Positions 1 to 11,217 are shown, counted from the stretch's first letter. The stretch: DNA of 64,000 nucleotides from Marinomonas phaeophyticola (GCF_026966905.1 NZ_JAPUBN010000011.1:1-64000), one strand, 5' to 3'. Numbers and translations: made by a program. Notes: generated by a model from the sequence alone, not told the origin.

Positions 1-1613
<1,613 letters not shown>

Positions 1614-1873
1614 ATATAACACCAAAGTGGTTTTGAGTGATAAAGAGAGACTGAGAAAACTCGTAAAGAGAAGGGTCAAACGGCATCATGAAAAGATCAT
1701 AGAGACACAGATTACGACAGCATCAGCAATGGTGTGCTGGTTTGATACTTGGTTATCGCTATTTCAAAAAAAGCATTGTTAAAGATTCAAGCACGTATTG
1801 GCGTGTTGTGAGTGAACCTGCTGGATTAAGCTTAACGGCTTAACACAGACACTCAGAACGAACGCAACCCGTT
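1614..1873 (+). other. 23S-5S internal transcribed spacer
   Basis: About 260 bases separate the two rRNA genes. I find no cloverleaf, CCA end or T-loop motif, so no tRNA is called here. It presumably carries the processing stems for 23S and 5S maturation, but I cannot assign them base by base. Confidence 0.7.
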
Positions 1874-1990
1874 TGCTTGACGATCATAGAGACGTTGAAC
1901 CACCTGATCCCATCCCGAACTCAGAAGTGAAAAGCGTCATCGCCGATGGTAGTGTGGCATTCGCCATGTGAGAGTAGGTCGTCGTCAAGT
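1874..1990 (+). rRNA. rrf: 5S ribosomal RNA
   Basis: The sequence has the 5S core CCGAACTCAGAAGTGAAA and the GATGGTAGTGTGG block. The terminal helix is visible as CTTGACGA (1876-1883) pairing with TCGTCAAG (1982-1989). At about 117 nt the length is normal. It is the last gene of the rRNA operon, followed directly by a terminator. Confidence 0.97.
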
Positions 1991-2000
1991 TTTATTTAGA

Positions 2001-2036
2001 AAGCCCTGATTGCTCACGCAGTCAGGGCTTTTTTTC
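2001..2036 (+). terminator. rRNA operon terminator
   Basis: Inverted repeat AAGCCCTGA (2001-2009) and TCAGGGCTT (2022-2030) with a 12-base loop is followed by a T run. This is a classic intrinsic terminator just after 5S rRNA. Confidence 0.93.
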
Positions 2037-2040
2037 GTCT

Positions 2041-2428
2041 GTAGGTTGGCCTTTAGGCCAACAATAATGCCACACAGCATACCTGTATCGACTAACATGA
2101 TACTTTTTGTCGGGATGAATCCCGACTTACATCTCTCGTAGGTTGGCCTTTAGGCCAACAATAATGCCACACAGCATACCTATATCGACTAACATGATAC
2201 TTTTTGTCGGGATGAATCCCGACTTACATCTCTCGTAAGTTGGCCTTTAGGCCAACAATAATGCCACACAGCATACCTATATCGACTAACATGATACTTT
2301 TTGTCGGGATGAATCCCGACTTACATCTCCCGTAGGTTGGCCTTTAGGCCAACAATAATGCCACACAGCATACCTATATCGACTAACATGATACTTTTTG
2401 TCGGGATGAATCCCGACTTACATCTCCT
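2041..2428. repeat. Tandem array of four 97-bp REPIN-like units
   Basis: Units start at 2041, 2138, 2235 and 2332, an exact period of 97 bases, and differ by only a few substitutions. Each unit holds two palindromes in inverted orientation: GTAG plus GTTGGCCTTTAGGCCAAC at its left, and GTCGGGATGAATCCCGAC plus TTAC near its right. A GTAG-flanked palindrome pair pointing at each other is the structure of a REPIN, a doublet of REP sequences normally mobilised in trans by a RAYT transposase. No RAYT gene is in this window. A frame starting at 2337 that reads through the repeat is not a convincing gene. Confidence 0.85.
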
Positions 2429-2556
2429 GTTGGGATTAATGGCGACTTCAGACCGACAATGTGTGCGTAATAAGCTCCGACCTGTATTGCTCTTCAAGAG
2501 CTACCAATCAACTTATCCTGATGAGCCTCTTTTTGTCGGCATAAATGCCGACCTAC
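2429..2556. repeat. Decayed REP sequences flanking the array
   Basis: After the fourth unit the pattern continues in degraded form (GTTGGGATTAATGGCGACTTC near 2429). It ends in one more intact REP palindrome, GTCGGC-ATAAAT-GCCGAC followed by CTAC, at 2535-2556. The last copy has a different arm sequence, so it belongs to a related REP class. The remaining 105 bases to the LysR gene hold nothing I recognise. Confidence 0.6.
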
Positions 2557-2661
2557 CTTTCAAACCGTTACTCCAACTATTTGCTGTGCACATTCAGCCA
2601 TACCGTCCAGTAAGTGTGTCTGCCAGAAGCTTTAAAACTAGTTTAATAATAGGCACACTGA

Positions 2662-3534
2662 TTAAGTGCTTTGTTGTGCTGCATCTATGAATGCATTTAA
2701 TTTGGAGGAGATAGATCGGTTTTTAGGATAAATAAGATAAGAATGGAATGGGTAGGGAGTACCTGATACTTTTTGGTGTTTCAATAGCTCAAGGTTTAGC
2801 TCTTCTTGAATAACGCATTTTGGCAGTAGTCCAATCCCCATATTTGTTAAAAGGCAGCGTTTAATGACTTCTACATTACTAAAAGTTTGTCTTGGGCGAA
2901 GTTGTATCTTTTCGTTAGAAAAATGTGTTTCAGCAGCCAGTCGATATGTGCATTCTGCTTCTGTAGTGATTAATACCTCTTTTTGTAGTTCTGATAATGA
3001 TAAGCTTTCTTTTTTATGTCTGTTCGGATGAGTAACGTAAAGCACTTCTTCTTTATATAGAGCTAAATTATGCCATTCAGAATCAATCGTCTCACTTACT
3101 GTTATAGCGGCATCAATTTCCCTGTGTCTCAGTGCAGACTGATAGTCATATGGTTCATGAATTAAAATGACTTCAATATTAGGTGAGGATGCCTGTAGCC
3201 TGTCTATTATTAATGGTAAGCGATAGATGCACATAGAGCTGGGAGCGAAGATTCTTAGAGTGCCATGGGCTTCAGTGTGGCTTGACTGTGCTTCTGCTTT
3301 AATATCTTCGGCTAATTGCTGAAATTGTCGAAAACTAGGTAAAAGCTTATTTCCTGTATCTGTTAATTGTATGCCTCTACCAGCAGGTTGAAACAACTCC
3401 ACACCTAGCTCCTGTGATAGCTCTTTTATTTGCTGAGAGATTGTGGAGGGAGCTAAACACAGTTTATTAGCGCTCTTGGCTATGCTACCTAGCTCAACAA
3501 TAGTCAGTAAACTGCGAATTTGTTTTTGATTCAT
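2662..3534 (-). CDS. LysR family transcriptional regulator
   Basis: This 290-residue protein has the LysR layout. A winged helix-turn-helix lies at residues 5-65 (GSIAKSANKLCLAPSTISQQ, with the recognition helix around 28-39), followed by a two-lobed effector-binding domain from about 90 to the end. Length and N-terminal position of the HTH are typical. It is divergent from the glutathione transferase gene at 3634 across 99 bases, the usual arrangement for a LysR regulator and its target. I infer control of that gene; the inducer cannot be read. The final codons lie just beyond the REP array, so the array sits at its 3' side. Confidence 0.9.
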   Translation of the reverse strand: MNQKQIRSLLTIVELGSIAKSANKLCLAPSTISQQIKELSQELGVELFQPAGRGIQLTDTGNKLLPSFRQFQQLAEDIKAEAQSSHTEAHGTLRIFAPSSMCIYRLPLIIDRLQASSPNIEVILIHEPYDYQSALRHREIDAAITVSETIDSEWHNLALYKEEVLYVTHPNRHKKESLSLSELQKEVLITTEAECTYRLAAETHFSNEKIQLRPRQTFSNVEVIKRCLLTNMGIGLLPKCVIQEELNLELLKHQKVSGTPYPFHSYLIYPKNRSISSKLNAFIDAAQQST

Positions 3535-3633
3535 TCTTCCATTTTCTCGAATTAATTCAACGGTATTTATCGCTTTTTATGTTGTATTGATTAAATTAAC
3601 ATAATTAGGTCCTTACTGTTAACGAGAAATATT

Positions 3634-4284
3634 ATGAATTTAAATATCACTTATAAAAACTATTCTTCATGGTCTTTACGGCCGTGGTTGTTAATGAAAG
3701 AATTCGATATTCCATTCACTGAAACCTTGCTGCCTTTTGCGCATTCGAGTGCATTATCTGAATTCTCTGCTGATAAAGCCGTTCCTGCACTTGTGCCAAT
3801 ACTTGAATCTGAGGGTATGGTTATTTGGGACTCTTTAGCTATTATGGAATATTTGGCTGAATCCTATGCAGATAAGCCTCTTTGGCCGAGAGAATCTAAG
3901 TTAAGAGCCGTCGCTCGTTCCGCTGCGGCGGAAATGCACAGTGGTTTTTCGGCATTAAGGTCTGAATGTCCCATGAATTGTCGTAGTATTAAGATAATAG
4001 AGCCGTCAGATGAGGTTATGCGTGATTTATCTAGGCTGGCCTCTATCTGGGCTTTTTTTGCCGCTCAAGACAAAAGTGAAGGGGATTTCTTATGTGGTGA
4101 ATTCAGTATTTTAGATGCCATGTATGCACCTGTTATGTGGCGAGTGGCTGGTTATGGCTTATTCGTCTCGACTGAATTTTCCAGATGGAGCGACGCTATG
4201 AGGGCTTTACCCTCTATGGAGGAGTGGTATCAAGGATCTTTGAAGGAAGAGTGGAGCATCCCAAAAGTGGATAATATTGTTTAA
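3634..4284 (+). CDS. Glutathione S-transferase family protein
   Basis: At 216 residues it matches cytosolic GST length. The N-terminal thioredoxin-fold begins with NYSSWSLRPWLLMK (residues 9-22), where the SSWSxRP motif holds the candidate catalytic Ser. The cis-Pro region VPALVP is near residue 50 and the glutathione-binding IWDSLAIMEYLAE at about 64-76. An all-helical C-terminal domain follows. It probably conjugates or isomerises an electrophile with glutathione in the cytoplasm; the substrate is unknown. It is not clearly a maleylacetoacetate isomerase despite hpd lying close by. It converges with the Lrp gene, whose end is 2 bases away. Confidence 0.88.
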   Translation: MNLNITYKNYSSWSLRPWLLMKEFDIPFTETLLPFAHSSALSEFSADKAVPALVPILESEGMVIWDSLAIMEYLAESYADKPLWPRESKLRAVARSAAAEMHSGFSALRSECPMNCRSIKIIEPSDEVMRDLSRLASIWAFFAAQDKSEGDFLCGEFSILDAMYAPVMWRVAGYGLFVSTEFSRWSDAMRALPSMEEWYQGSLKEEWSIPKVDNIV

Positions 4285-4285
4285 T

Positions 4286-4753
4286 TTACTCTGGTAATGG
4301 GCAGTCGTGTGAGGTCTTGATTTGATCTAGCACGACTGTGGACTTTACATGGCTAACACTGGTTATGGAAATAAGGTGATCCATAAGAAAATCTGAAAAG
4401 GCTTTTAGATTTGGACTGATGACTCTTAATAGATAGTCAGCGTCTCCTGTGACTGAATAGCAATCTAGGATAGTAGGGATTTTTTGTATTTCTTGATGAA
4501 AGTGATGTGCCGGATTTTCGCCATGCTTTTCTAAAGTGACGCTGACGAAAGCGGTTACTCCAAAACCTAATTGGTCTTGGTCTAATTGGGTAAAGAAGCC
4601 TTTGATTAATCCGCTTTGCTCTAATCTTTGTAGTCTGCGAGAACATTGTGATGGCGATAAGTTAATTACTTCAGATAGTGATACATTTGAGAGTCTTGCG
4701 TTTTTTTGCAGCGCCTTAAGTAATTTCCAATCGTAATTGTCTAATTCAATCAT
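4286..4753 (-). CDS. Lrp/AsnC family transcriptional regulator
   Basis: The 155-residue protein opens with LDNYDWKLLKALQKNARLSN (residues 4-23), the standard start of the Lrp HTH. The recognition helix is LSPSQCSRRLQRLEQSGLI (32-50). An RAM/AsnC ligand-binding domain follows (about 65-145), including VTGDADYLLRV. Such proteins form dimers to octamers and respond to amino acids. It is divergent from hpd (4-hydroxyphenylpyruvate dioxygenase) across 247 bases, so control of tyrosine catabolism, perhaps in response to an aromatic amino acid, is the natural inference. Confidence 0.92.
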   Translation of the reverse strand: MIELDNYDWKLLKALQKNARLSNVSLSEVINLSPSQCSRRLQRLEQSGLIKGFFTQLDQDQLGFGVTAFVSVTLEKHGENPAHHFHQEIQKIPTILDCYSVTGDADYLLRVISPNLKAFSDFLMDHLISITSVSHVKSTVVLDQIKTSHDCPLPE

Positions 4754-5000
4754 ATGTGTTTCCCATCTCTGTAATCTTGTATGTATGTAATAAAAATAAC
4801 GATATATGAACTAATCTGCAAGATAAGATCATATTTTTAACAAAAAGTGTATTTATCGTGTATTTTAATTTGAATTCTCTTTCTATTTTGCACGGTAATA
4901 TTTGCTGCCTCTTCTTATAATAAATGGGTGCTGTGTTGAGTGCGCTATATCGAACTTGACCTTATTATTACAATAAATATAAGAACGTTGGAGAAACTAC

Positions 5001-6086
5001 ATGTTAAAAATGTCTTCGTTAATTACTGATCTCAACCCTATGGGGACAGATGGTTTTGAGTTTGTAGAATACACAGCTGAAAATGCTCAACAATTAGAAG
5101 ATTTATTTCTTTCATTAGGTTTTACCCCTGTTGCAAAACACAAGTCTAAACAAGTGACTTTATACAGGCAGGGTGAAGTAAACTTTATTATTAATCATGA
5201 GCCAGACAGCTTTGCTCAGCGCTTTGCACAAGCTCATGGGCCCAGTGTTTGTGCTATGGCATTTCGTGTTGAGAATGCGGCGTATGCATACAAACGAGCC
5301 CTTGAGCTCGGAGCTAAGCCTGCAACCAATCAAATTGGTCCAATGGAACTGAATATTCCTGTTATTGAAGGTATCGGTGGGAGTCTTATTTATTTAGTGG
5401 ATCGTTATGGTGATAAAGGTTCTATTTACGATATTGATTTTGAGCCATGTGATGAAAATAATATGAATCCTGTTGGAGCTGGCATGTCGTACATTGATCA
5501 CCTTACGCATAATGTGATGCGGGGTAATATGGATGTATGGGCTGATTTCTATACCAATCTTTTCAACTTCCAAGAAATTCGTTATTTCGATATAGAAGGC
5601 AAGTTAACAGGTCTAAAATCTAAAGCCATGACTAGTCCATGTGGAAAAATACGTATACCGATTAACGAGTCTGCGGATGATAAAAGCCAAATTGAAGAAT
5701 ATTTAACACAATATAAAGGGGAAGGGATTCAGCACATCGCGATGGGCTGTGATGATATTTTTAAGACAGTAGAAAAACTGCGTGAAATAGGCGTTTCCTT
5801 CCTAACACCACCACCAGATACGTATTATGAAATGCTTGAGGAACGTTTACCTGGCCATGGGGAAGATGTCGCTCGAATGAAAAGAAATGCTATTCTAATG
5901 GATGGAGCCCCGACTGAAAATGGTGGTCGTTTATTGCAAATCTTTACGGAAACGGTAATTGGGCCTATTTTCTTTGAGTTGATTCAACGGAAAGGAGATG
6001 AGGGATTTGGTGAAGGTAACTTTAGAGCGTTATTTGAAAGTATGGAAAGAGATCAAGTACGTCGAGGCGTATTAAGCGAAGAATAA
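5001..6086 (+). CDS. hpd: 4-hydroxyphenylpyruvate dioxygenase
   Basis: This non-haem Fe(II) dioxygenase converts 4-hydroxyphenylpyruvate to homogentisate, the second step of tyrosine degradation. The 361 residues form two VOC-type domains. The likely iron ligands are H167 (IDHLTHNV), H245 (GIQHIAMG) and E317 (LLQIFTE), and the C-terminal [18 protein letters not shown] segment is family-typical. A GGAG eight bases before 5001 supports this ATG; M4 is an alternative. It stands alone: no homogentisate dioxygenase or fumarylacetoacetase lies beside it. A strong terminator follows. Confidence 0.96.
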   Translation: MLKMSSLITDLNPMGTDGFEFVEYTAENAQQLEDLFLSLGFTPVAKHKSKQVTLYRQGEVNFIINHEPDSFAQRFAQAHGPSVCAMAFRVENAAYAYKRALELGAKPATNQIGPMELNIPVIEGIGGSLIYLVDRYGDKGSIYDIDFEPCDENNMNPVGAGMSYIDHLTHNVMRGNMDVWADFYTNLFNFQEIRYFDIEGKLTGLKSKAMTSPCGKIRIPINESADDKSQIEEYLTQYKGEGIQHIAMGCDDIFKTVEKLREIGVSFLTPPPDTYYEMLEERLPGHGEDVARMKRNAILMDGAPTENGGRLLQIFTETVIGPIFFELIQRKGDEGFGEGNFRALFESMERDQVRRGVLSEE

Positions 6087-6105
6087 GTTTCCGGTAACCT
6101 GAATT

Positions 6106-6146
6106 AAATAAGCCCCAAATATTCACATTATATTTGGGGCTTATTT
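6106..6146. terminator. Bidirectional terminator between hpd and purK
   Basis: A perfect inverted repeat AAATAAGCCCCAAAT (6106-6120) / ATTTGGGGCTTATTT (6132-6146) has a short loop, giving A/T tracts on both sides. It can end hpd on the plus strand and purEK on the minus strand. Confidence 0.88.
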
Positions 6147-6157
6147 ATGTCAAAGTA

Positions 6158-7228
6158 TTAACCTGGAAGGTTTGCTTTTAGCCATTTGATGGCTTCTTGA
6201 TAGGGTTCAGGTAGTTGGGCATCAAGTTCTGTCAATGCGGTGTTGAGTTTATCAATATGGCCTGAGCACATATTAATATGACCGACTTTCCTGCCTGGCC
6301 TGACGGATTTATTATACCAGTACAGTTCCAGCCCTTCCGTAGATAGCCAATCATAGTTAACTGGTACACCAATCAAATTCACCATCATACTTAAATTTTT
6401 GACTTCCGCTTTTGCTAACGGTAATCCGGCTACTGCTCTAATATGATTTTCAAATTGATTTACACTTGCTCCTGCTTGTGTCCAATGGCCACTATTATGA
6501 ACTCTTGGAGCCAGTTCGTTGATTAGTAGGTCATCTCCGAGTCGGAAACACTCCATTGCCATAACACCAACATAATCTAGAGCCTCCATCAATTTACTGA
6601 GCATTGCTTCTGCTTTCGTTTGCAAATGCGTCAACCTATCGAGAGGGGCTATAGAAGCATAGAGAATGCCATTAATGTGGAGATTTAAGGTAAGAGGGTA
6701 AAAGAAAGACTCCCCATTCTTTCCTCGAACACCGACAAGAGACACTTCCTCATCAAAGTTAATAGCTTGTTCTGCAATGGCATGGCCTTTCCAGTCTTCA
6801 GGGACTTGTGTGCCTTCACTCTGTTTAAGCCAAAACTGACCTTTGCCATCATAGCCCCCTCGTCGGCGCTTTAATAATACTTTTTCTCCAAGGGTGTTAT
6901 AGCAATGATTACTAGTCGAGTCTTGTTCAATTGGAAACCAAGGGGCTGTTGCTAACTCTAACTTATCTAACCATTTTTTTTGAGTAAGGCGATCTGCAAG
7001 CTGTGGGAAAGTGCTCAAATTAACAAAATTGCTATGCGTTGCCAGTTGCTCTGTGGCATTTGTCTTAGGCCATTCTTCTCTTTCAGCGGTGACAATATCA
7101 TCTGCAGATAAAGGCAAAGTATCTGTTGACTCAATATCTACGGGGCGAACATCAAGACCTAGAGGTGTCGCTGCGTGCTTTAACATCGCACCCAGTTGGC
7201 CAGCGCCAAGAACCCAAATAGTAGACAT
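6158..7228 (-). CDS. purK: 5-(carboxyamino)imidazole ribonucleotide synthase
   Basis: PurK makes N5-carboxyaminoimidazole ribonucleotide from AIR, ATP and bicarbonate in purine synthesis. The 356 residues match the family. The N-terminal pre-ATP-grasp domain starts with WVLGAGQLGAML, and the ATP-grasp core includes LLKRRRGGYDGKGQFWL (about 132-148) and the metal-binding ELAPRVHNSGHWT region (about 245). Its ATG directly follows the TAG of purE, so the two are one translationally coupled operon whose products act in sequence. Confidence 0.96.
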   Translation of the reverse strand: MSTIWVLGAGQLGAMLKHAATPLGLDVRPVDIESTDTLPLSADDIVTAEREEWPKTNATEQLATHSNFVNLSTFPQLADRLTQKKWLDKLELATAPWFPIEQDSTSNHCYNTLGEKVLLKRRRGGYDGKGQFWLKQSEGTQVPEDWKGHAIAEQAINFDEEVSLVGVRGKNGESFFYPLTLNLHINGILYASIAPLDRLTHLQTKAEAMLSKLMEALDYVGVMAMECFRLGDDLLINELAPRVHNSGHWTQAGASVNQFENHIRAVAGLPLAKAEVKNLSMMVNLIGVPVNYDWLSTEGLELYWYNKSVRPGRKVGHINMCSGHIDKLNTALTELDAQLPEPYQEAIKWLKANLPG

Positions 7229-7720
7229 CTAAACCTCCCTTGGATCCGGTTTTGATAAAACAGTTTCGGTTTGTTGCTTACGGAAATTTTCAATTCTTTG
7301 TGCTAATTCAGAGTCTTCATTTGCTAAAATTTGACATGCTAAAAGGCCAGCATTGAACGCCCCTGCATTGCCAATAGCTAAGGTCCCAACGGCAACACCT
7401 TTTGGCATTTGAGCGATTGATAATAAGCTGTCCATGCCATTTAGCGCTTTGCTTTGTACTGGAACACCTAATACAGGGAGCCTTGTATGTGCGGCAACCA
7501 TTCCGGGAAGGTGTGCGGCGCCACCGGCACCACCTATGATAACTTTAAAGCCACGACTTACGGCTTGTTCAGAAAACTCTGCAAGCTTCACTGGGGTACG
7601 ATGGGCTGAAACAACTTCTACATGGTATGGAACTTTTAATAAATCCATAATTTCTGCGGCAGATTCCATAGTAGCCCAGTCGCTTTTTGAGCCCATAATA
7701 AGGGCAACTTTTGCTTGCAC
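7229..7720 (-). CDS. purE: N5-carboxyaminoimidazole ribonucleotide mutase
   Basis: PurE moves the carboxyl group of N5-CAIR to give CAIR. Family marks are GSKSDW near the N terminus (phosphate and substrate binding), SAHRTP, and [13 protein letters not shown] chose the GTG at 7720 because AGGAG stands seven bases before it (minus strand, 7728-7732) and the resulting 163 residues match PurE length. An upstream in-frame ATG at 7768 would add 16 residues with no family match. purK follows without a gap. Confidence 0.95.
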   Translation of the reverse strand: MQAKVALIMGSKSDWATMESAAEIMDLLKVPYHVEVVSAHRTPVKLAEFSEQAVSRGFKVIIGGAGGAAHLPGMVAAHTRLPVLGVPVQSKALNGMDSLLSIAQMPKGVAVGTLAIGNAGAFNAGLLACQILANEDSELAQRIENFRKQQTETVLSKPDPREV

Positions 7721-7901
7721 AGTCGTACTCCTGTCAGTCAATGAGTTAATACTTGTTAAAGGGAACACTTGATAGCGTGTTCATTTACGCCGATTTAAGT
7801 TCTATTTTATGGAGGACTCAAATGGTGAAAAAATAATCGCGTTAATATAGCGGATTATCGGCTTTGGGGCGAGTTAAACAGAATTATTGAGAGGGTTTTA
7901 A

Positions 7902-7931
7902 TTAAAAAAAAGCGACTAATTAAAGTCGCTC
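7902..7931 (-). terminator. mgsA terminator overlapping its stop codon
   Basis: On the minus strand AGCGACT and AGTCGCT (plus-strand 7911-7917 and 7924-7930) form a hairpin followed by eight T residues. The stop codon of mgsA (7920-7922) lies in the hairpin loop, so the last codons make one stem arm. Confidence 0.8.
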
Positions 7932-8375
7932 TTTTAAATAAGCATCATAATCCGGTATTAAACGTTCATAAGGTTCGTTGAATAAAGGAGAAGAAACCAA
8001 AAAATTAGCTGAAGAAACACTGCAAGCAATAGGTATGTTCCAGACCGCGGCCACTCTTAATAATGCTTTAATATCTGGGTCGTGAGGCATAGGTTCAAAA
8101 GGATCCCAAAAGAAAATTAAAACGTCAATTTTGCCTTCGGCAATAAGACCTCCAAGCTGTTGGTCTCCACCTAGAGGGCCGCTTATTAGTGCTTGTATTG
8201 GCACATCAAGGTGTTTATGCAAAAGATTCCCAGTTGTGCCTGTCGCCATAAGGTCATGCTTTATTAATTGCTCTTTATGCTTTTGAGCCCATTGGGTTAG
8301 CTCAGCTTTCATATTATCGTGAGCAACCAGTGCAATTCGTTTTCTGGCTGGAGAGGTAATGAGTTTCTTTTGCAT
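7920..8375 (-). CDS. mgsA: Methylglyoxal synthase
   Basis: MgsA converts dihydroxyacetone phosphate to methylglyoxal and phosphate, a bypass used when triose phosphates accumulate. The 151-residue length matches the E. coli enzyme (about 152). Family motifs are ALVAHDNMK near the N terminus, the phosphate-binding TGTTG, the [12 protein letters not shown] segment with the catalytic-loop Asp, and [15 protein letters not shown]. It lies 26 bases after pyk in the same direction, so it is probably co-transcribed with pyk; its product pathway competes with lower glycolysis. Confidence 0.96.
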   Translation of the reverse strand: MQKKLITSPARKRIALVAHDNMKAELTQWAQKHKEQLIKHDLMATGTTGNLLHKHLDVPIQALISGPLGGDQQLGGLIAEGKIDVLIFFWDPFEPMPHDPDIKALLRVAAVWNIPIACSVSSANFLVSSPLFNEPYERLIPDYDAYLKERL

Positions 8376-8401
8376 ATTTTGTTCCTATCTCATTTAATGA
8401 C

Positions 8402-9847
8402 TTAGTGAACGTCACCAATACGAACCACTTTCATTGCGTTTGTTGAGCCTGAGCTGACTAAATGGTCGCCTTTCGTTAAAATAACTAAATCGCCTTCTTC
8501 AAGGACGCCAAGTGCGGTAACCGCATCAACTAGTCCTTGATTTAAGCTATCTTTATCAAACTCTTTTGAAGGAAAGGACACTGGTGTTACACCACGATAA
8601 AGAGCCGTTCGATTGAGCGTTTCTTGATTTGGTGATAAAGCGTAAATAGGCAAACCAGAGCTAATGCGTGACATGAGCAAAGGCGTAGTCCCCGACTCCG
8701 TTAAGCTGATAATGGCTTTAACGCCTTCAAGGTGATTGGCCGCGTACATTGCAGACATCGCAATAGCTTCATCAATGTCAGTAAACGTGACATCAATACG
8801 GTGTTTTGAACGATTGATTGCTGGTTGTTTTTCAGCACCTTTACAGACTCGTACCATAGTATGGATGACTTCTTCAGGATAATCTCCTGCAGCGGTCTCA
8901 GCTGATAGCATTACCGCATCGGTGCCATCTAATACGGCATTAGCTACATCAAATACTTCTGCGCGAGTTGGCATGGCACTTGTTATCATTGTTTCCATCA
9001 TCTGAGTCGCCGTGATAACTGGACGGTTTAGTTGACGGCAACGTTTGATCATATGTTTTTGTACGCCAATTAACTCGGCATCGCCAATTTCTACACCAAG
9101 GTCTCCACGTGCAACCATAACGGCATCAGATGCAATAATAATAGCATCAAGCGTTTCGTTATCAGCAACGGCTTCAGCTCGTTCTACTTTAGAGACTATG
9201 CCTGCTTTAAGGCCTGCTGCACGAGCAAGCGTCCGAGCTTCTTCAATATCGGCGGCTGAGCGTGGAAAAGAAACAGCAAGATAATCGGCCTTGAGTGCTG
9301 CAGCGGTTAGGATATCCGCTTTGTCTTTATCTGTTAAGGCCGCAGCGGATAAACCGCCACCTTGACGATTAATGCCTTTATTGTTTGATAGAGGGCCACC
9401 CACAATAACTTTGGTAATGACTTCCATACCTTTTACTTCTAGGACTTCTAGGACAACACGTCCATCATCAAGCAAAAGGATATTGCCTGGTTCTGAATCG
9501 GCGGCAAGTTGGGGGTAATCAATGCCTACTCGAGTCTCATTGCCTGCATTTTTATCAAAACCTACATCTAATATGAAGGTTTCACCCTCTTTCAATTGTA
9601 CTTTAGTGTCTTTAAAGCGAGCAATACGAATTTTAGGGCCTTGTAGGTCACCTAGAATAGCTACATGTTTGCCATTTTTAGCTGCCATTGCACGAACGAC
9701 ATTTGCTCGATCAATATGATCTTCTGGTTGACCATGAGAAAAGTTCAATCGAAATACGTTAGCACCCGCTAGAATGAGTTTTTCAATCATTTCAGGAGAG
9801 CTGGATGCTGGGCCAAGTGTAGCAACAATTTTTGTTCTGCGATTCAT
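8402..9847 (-). CDS. pykA: Pyruvate kinase
   Basis: This enzyme converts phosphoenolpyruvate and ADP to pyruvate and ATP. The 481 residues resemble the PykA (type II) form of about 480. The N terminus is [13 protein letters not shown], with NFSHG (substrate region), GDLQGPKIR, the active-site block [13 protein letters not shown], and [12 protein letters not shown]-terminal allosteric domain follows. It sits between gap (upstream, same strand) and mgsA. HexR homologues control pyk genes elsewhere, but I see no clear operator directly before this one. Confidence 0.95.
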   Translation of the reverse strand: MNRRTKIVATLGPASSSPEMIEKLILAGANVFRLNFSHGQPEDHIDRANVVRAMAAKNGKHVAILGDLQGPKIRIARFKDTKVQLKEGETFILDVGFDKNAGNETRVGIDYPQLAADSEPGNILLLDDGRVVLEVLEVKGMEVITKVIVGGPLSNNKGINRQGGGLSAAALTDKDKADILTAAALKADYLAVSFPRSAADIEEARTLARAAGLKAGIVSKVERAEAVADNETLDAIIIASDAVMVARGDLGVEIGDAELIGVQKHMIKRCRQLNRPVITATQMMETMITSAMPTRAEVFDVANAVLDGTDAVMLSAETAAGDYPEEVIHTMVRVCKGAEKQPAINRSKHRIDVTFTDIDEAIAMSAMYAANHLEGVKAIISLTESGTTPLLMSRISSGLPIYALSPNQETLNRTALYRGVTPVSFPSKEFDKDSLNQGLVDAVTALGVLEEGDLVILTKGDHLVSSGSTNAMKVVRIGDVH

Positions 9848-9891
9848 GATAAATACCGATCGTTTTAGAAAGCATTAAAATACAAGAGGTT

Positions 9892-9924
9892 AAAAATGAC
9901 TAAGGCTGCAAGAGCAGCCTTAGT
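9892..9924 (-). terminator. Terminator after gap
   Basis: CTAAGGCTGC (9900-9909) and GCAGCCTTAG (9914-9923) form a perfect stem with a four-base loop. Read on the minus strand it is followed by TCATTTTTAAC. It probably ends or attenuates gap transcription before pyk. Confidence 0.8.
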
Positions 9925-9933
9925 GAAGAATGA

Positions 9934-10947
9934 TTATTTTGCACTCATCAATGCAATAGTATTATCTAACATACGGTTAGAAAATCCCCATTCATTATCA
10001 TACCAAGACATTACTTTAACTAACTTCCCTTGAACGCGAGTCTGTGTCGCATCAAAGTTTGAAGTATAGGTACTGTGATTAAAGTCACTAGAGACAAGAG
10101 GCTCTTTGTTTACGCATAATACTTGAGCTAATACAGGATCATTAGCAATAGCATTTTCAATGATTTGATTTACCTCATCTGCCGTTGTTTCACGAGGTGC
10201 TAAGAATGTTAAATCAACCAAAGAGACGTTAATAGTTGGAACGCGAACGGCCATACCATCAAATTTACCGGCCAACTCAGGAACAACCAAACCAACGGCC
10301 GCGGCGGCACCAGTTTGAGTTGGAATCATGTTCATTGCGGCTGCACGAGCACGATATAGATCTGTATGATAAACATCTGATAAACGTTGATCATTAGTGT
10401 AAGCGTGAATAGTCGTCATCAAACCACTTTCAATACCTAATGCATCGTTTAGAGGTTTTGCAATTGGGGCTAAGCAGTTTGTTGTACATGACGCATTTGA
10501 AATGACTGTCATGTCAGACGTTAAAATGTCTTGGTTTACACCGAACACAACTGTGGCATCGACTTGTTTACCTGGCGCTGAAATAATAACTTTTTTAGCA
10601 CCGGCTGTAATATGGGCACTGGCTGTTTCTTTCGTAGTAAAGAACCCTGTGCATTCATAGACAACATCAACACCTAATTCTGCCCATGGTAATTTAGATG
10701 GGTCTCGTTCAGAGGAGATACTGATTTTATCGTCGTTGATATAAAGAGCATCGTTATCAAAGTTAACTTCGGCATTAAAACGACCATGAACGGTATCGTA
10801 TTTAGTTAGGTGAGCATTAATTTTTGCATCGCCTAAATCATTGATCGCAACAACTTGAATTTGTTCTCTTTTACCTGATTCGTATAGGGCTCTTAGAACG
10901 TTACGACCAATTCGACCATAACCGTTTATCGCTACTTTAATAGTCAT
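9934..10947 (-). CDS. gap: Glyceraldehyde-3-phosphate dehydrogenase, type I
   Basis: The 337-residue enzyme oxidises and phosphorylates glyceraldehyde-3-phosphate with NAD. The Rossmann start is [15 protein letters not shown] (residues 8-22), the catalytic Cys is C154 in [12 protein letters not shown], and the paired His is H181 in TTIHAYT. It is divergent from edd across 379 bases containing HexR-like operators. Its GAPDH step directly follows the Entner-Doudoroff route, so common control makes sense. Confidence 0.96.
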   Translation of the reverse strand: MTIKVAINGYGRIGRNVLRALYESGKREQIQVVAINDLGDAKINAHLTKYDTVHGRFNAEVNFDNDALYINDDKISISSERDPSKLPWAELGVDVVYECTGFFTTKETASAHITAGAKKVIISAPGKQVDATVVFGVNQDILTSDMTVISNASCTTNCLAPIAKPLNDALGIESGLMTTIHAYTNDQRLSDVYHTDLYRARAAAMNMIPTQTGAAAAVGLVVPELAGKFDGMAVRVPTINVSLVDLTFLAPRETTADEVNQIIENAIANDPVLAQVLCVNKEPLVSSDFNHSTYTSNFDATQTRVQGKLVKVMSWYDNEWGFSNRMLDNTIALMSAK

Positions 10948-11025
10948 ACCAACCTCTTTAAATTCAGTAAAGTTTTAAAATTAAATTCTGTTTAATATCT
11001 ATTTAACATACTAAGTTAATAATGA

Positions 11026-11040
11026 TGTAAAAATACTACA
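11026..11040. promoter_or_regulatory. Candidate HexR operator near gap
   Basis: TGTAAAAATACTACA has the form TGTA-N7-TACA seen in HexR sites of gammaproteobacteria. It lies 79 bases before the gap start. HexR is encoded 2.2 kb away at 13221-14084. The match is by eye. Confidence 0.55.
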
Positions 11041-11202
11041 AAAGATAGGATCTAATCAATACGTATCCCATCTATAGGGGGGCTAGTTCGCCCTGAAAGC
11101 ACCTTTTCTCTATATAAATGTACAATTAAGAGGTAATGATACATTAAAAATGTATTTGTAGGGGGAGTAATAAGAAGATATCTCGTGAAAAATTGATATT
11201 TA

Positions 11203-11217
11203 TGTAGTTTTATTACA
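11203..11217. promoter_or_regulatory. Candidate HexR operator near edd (distal)
   Basis: TGTAGTTTTATTACA closely fits the HexR-type pattern TGTA-R-T-W3-ATTACA. It is 110 bases upstream of the edd start, in the upstream region that includes another palindrome (11266-11277). Confidence 0.6.

Noticed and set aside
1614-1873. tRNA gene in the 23S-5S spacer
   Set aside because: No T-loop GTTCRA with matching acceptor stem was found.
2041-2428. CRISPR array
   Set aside because: The units are contiguous 97-base copies without variable spacers, and their internal palindromes are REP-type; no cas genes are present.
2337-2690. Open frame of 117 codons through the repeat array
   Set aside because: It is made of REP repeat sequence and then antisense of the LysR gene end; no ribosome site and no protein-like composition.
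4437-4736. Frames overlapping the Lrp gene on both strands
   Set aside because: Shadow frames of a clear Lrp/AsnC coding sequence.
7434-7772. Plus-strand frame opposite purE
   Set aside because: Shadow of purE codons; purE and purK fully account for the region.
7729-7919. PurR box upstream of purE
   Set aside because: No match to the ACGCAAACGTTTGCGT-type palindrome.
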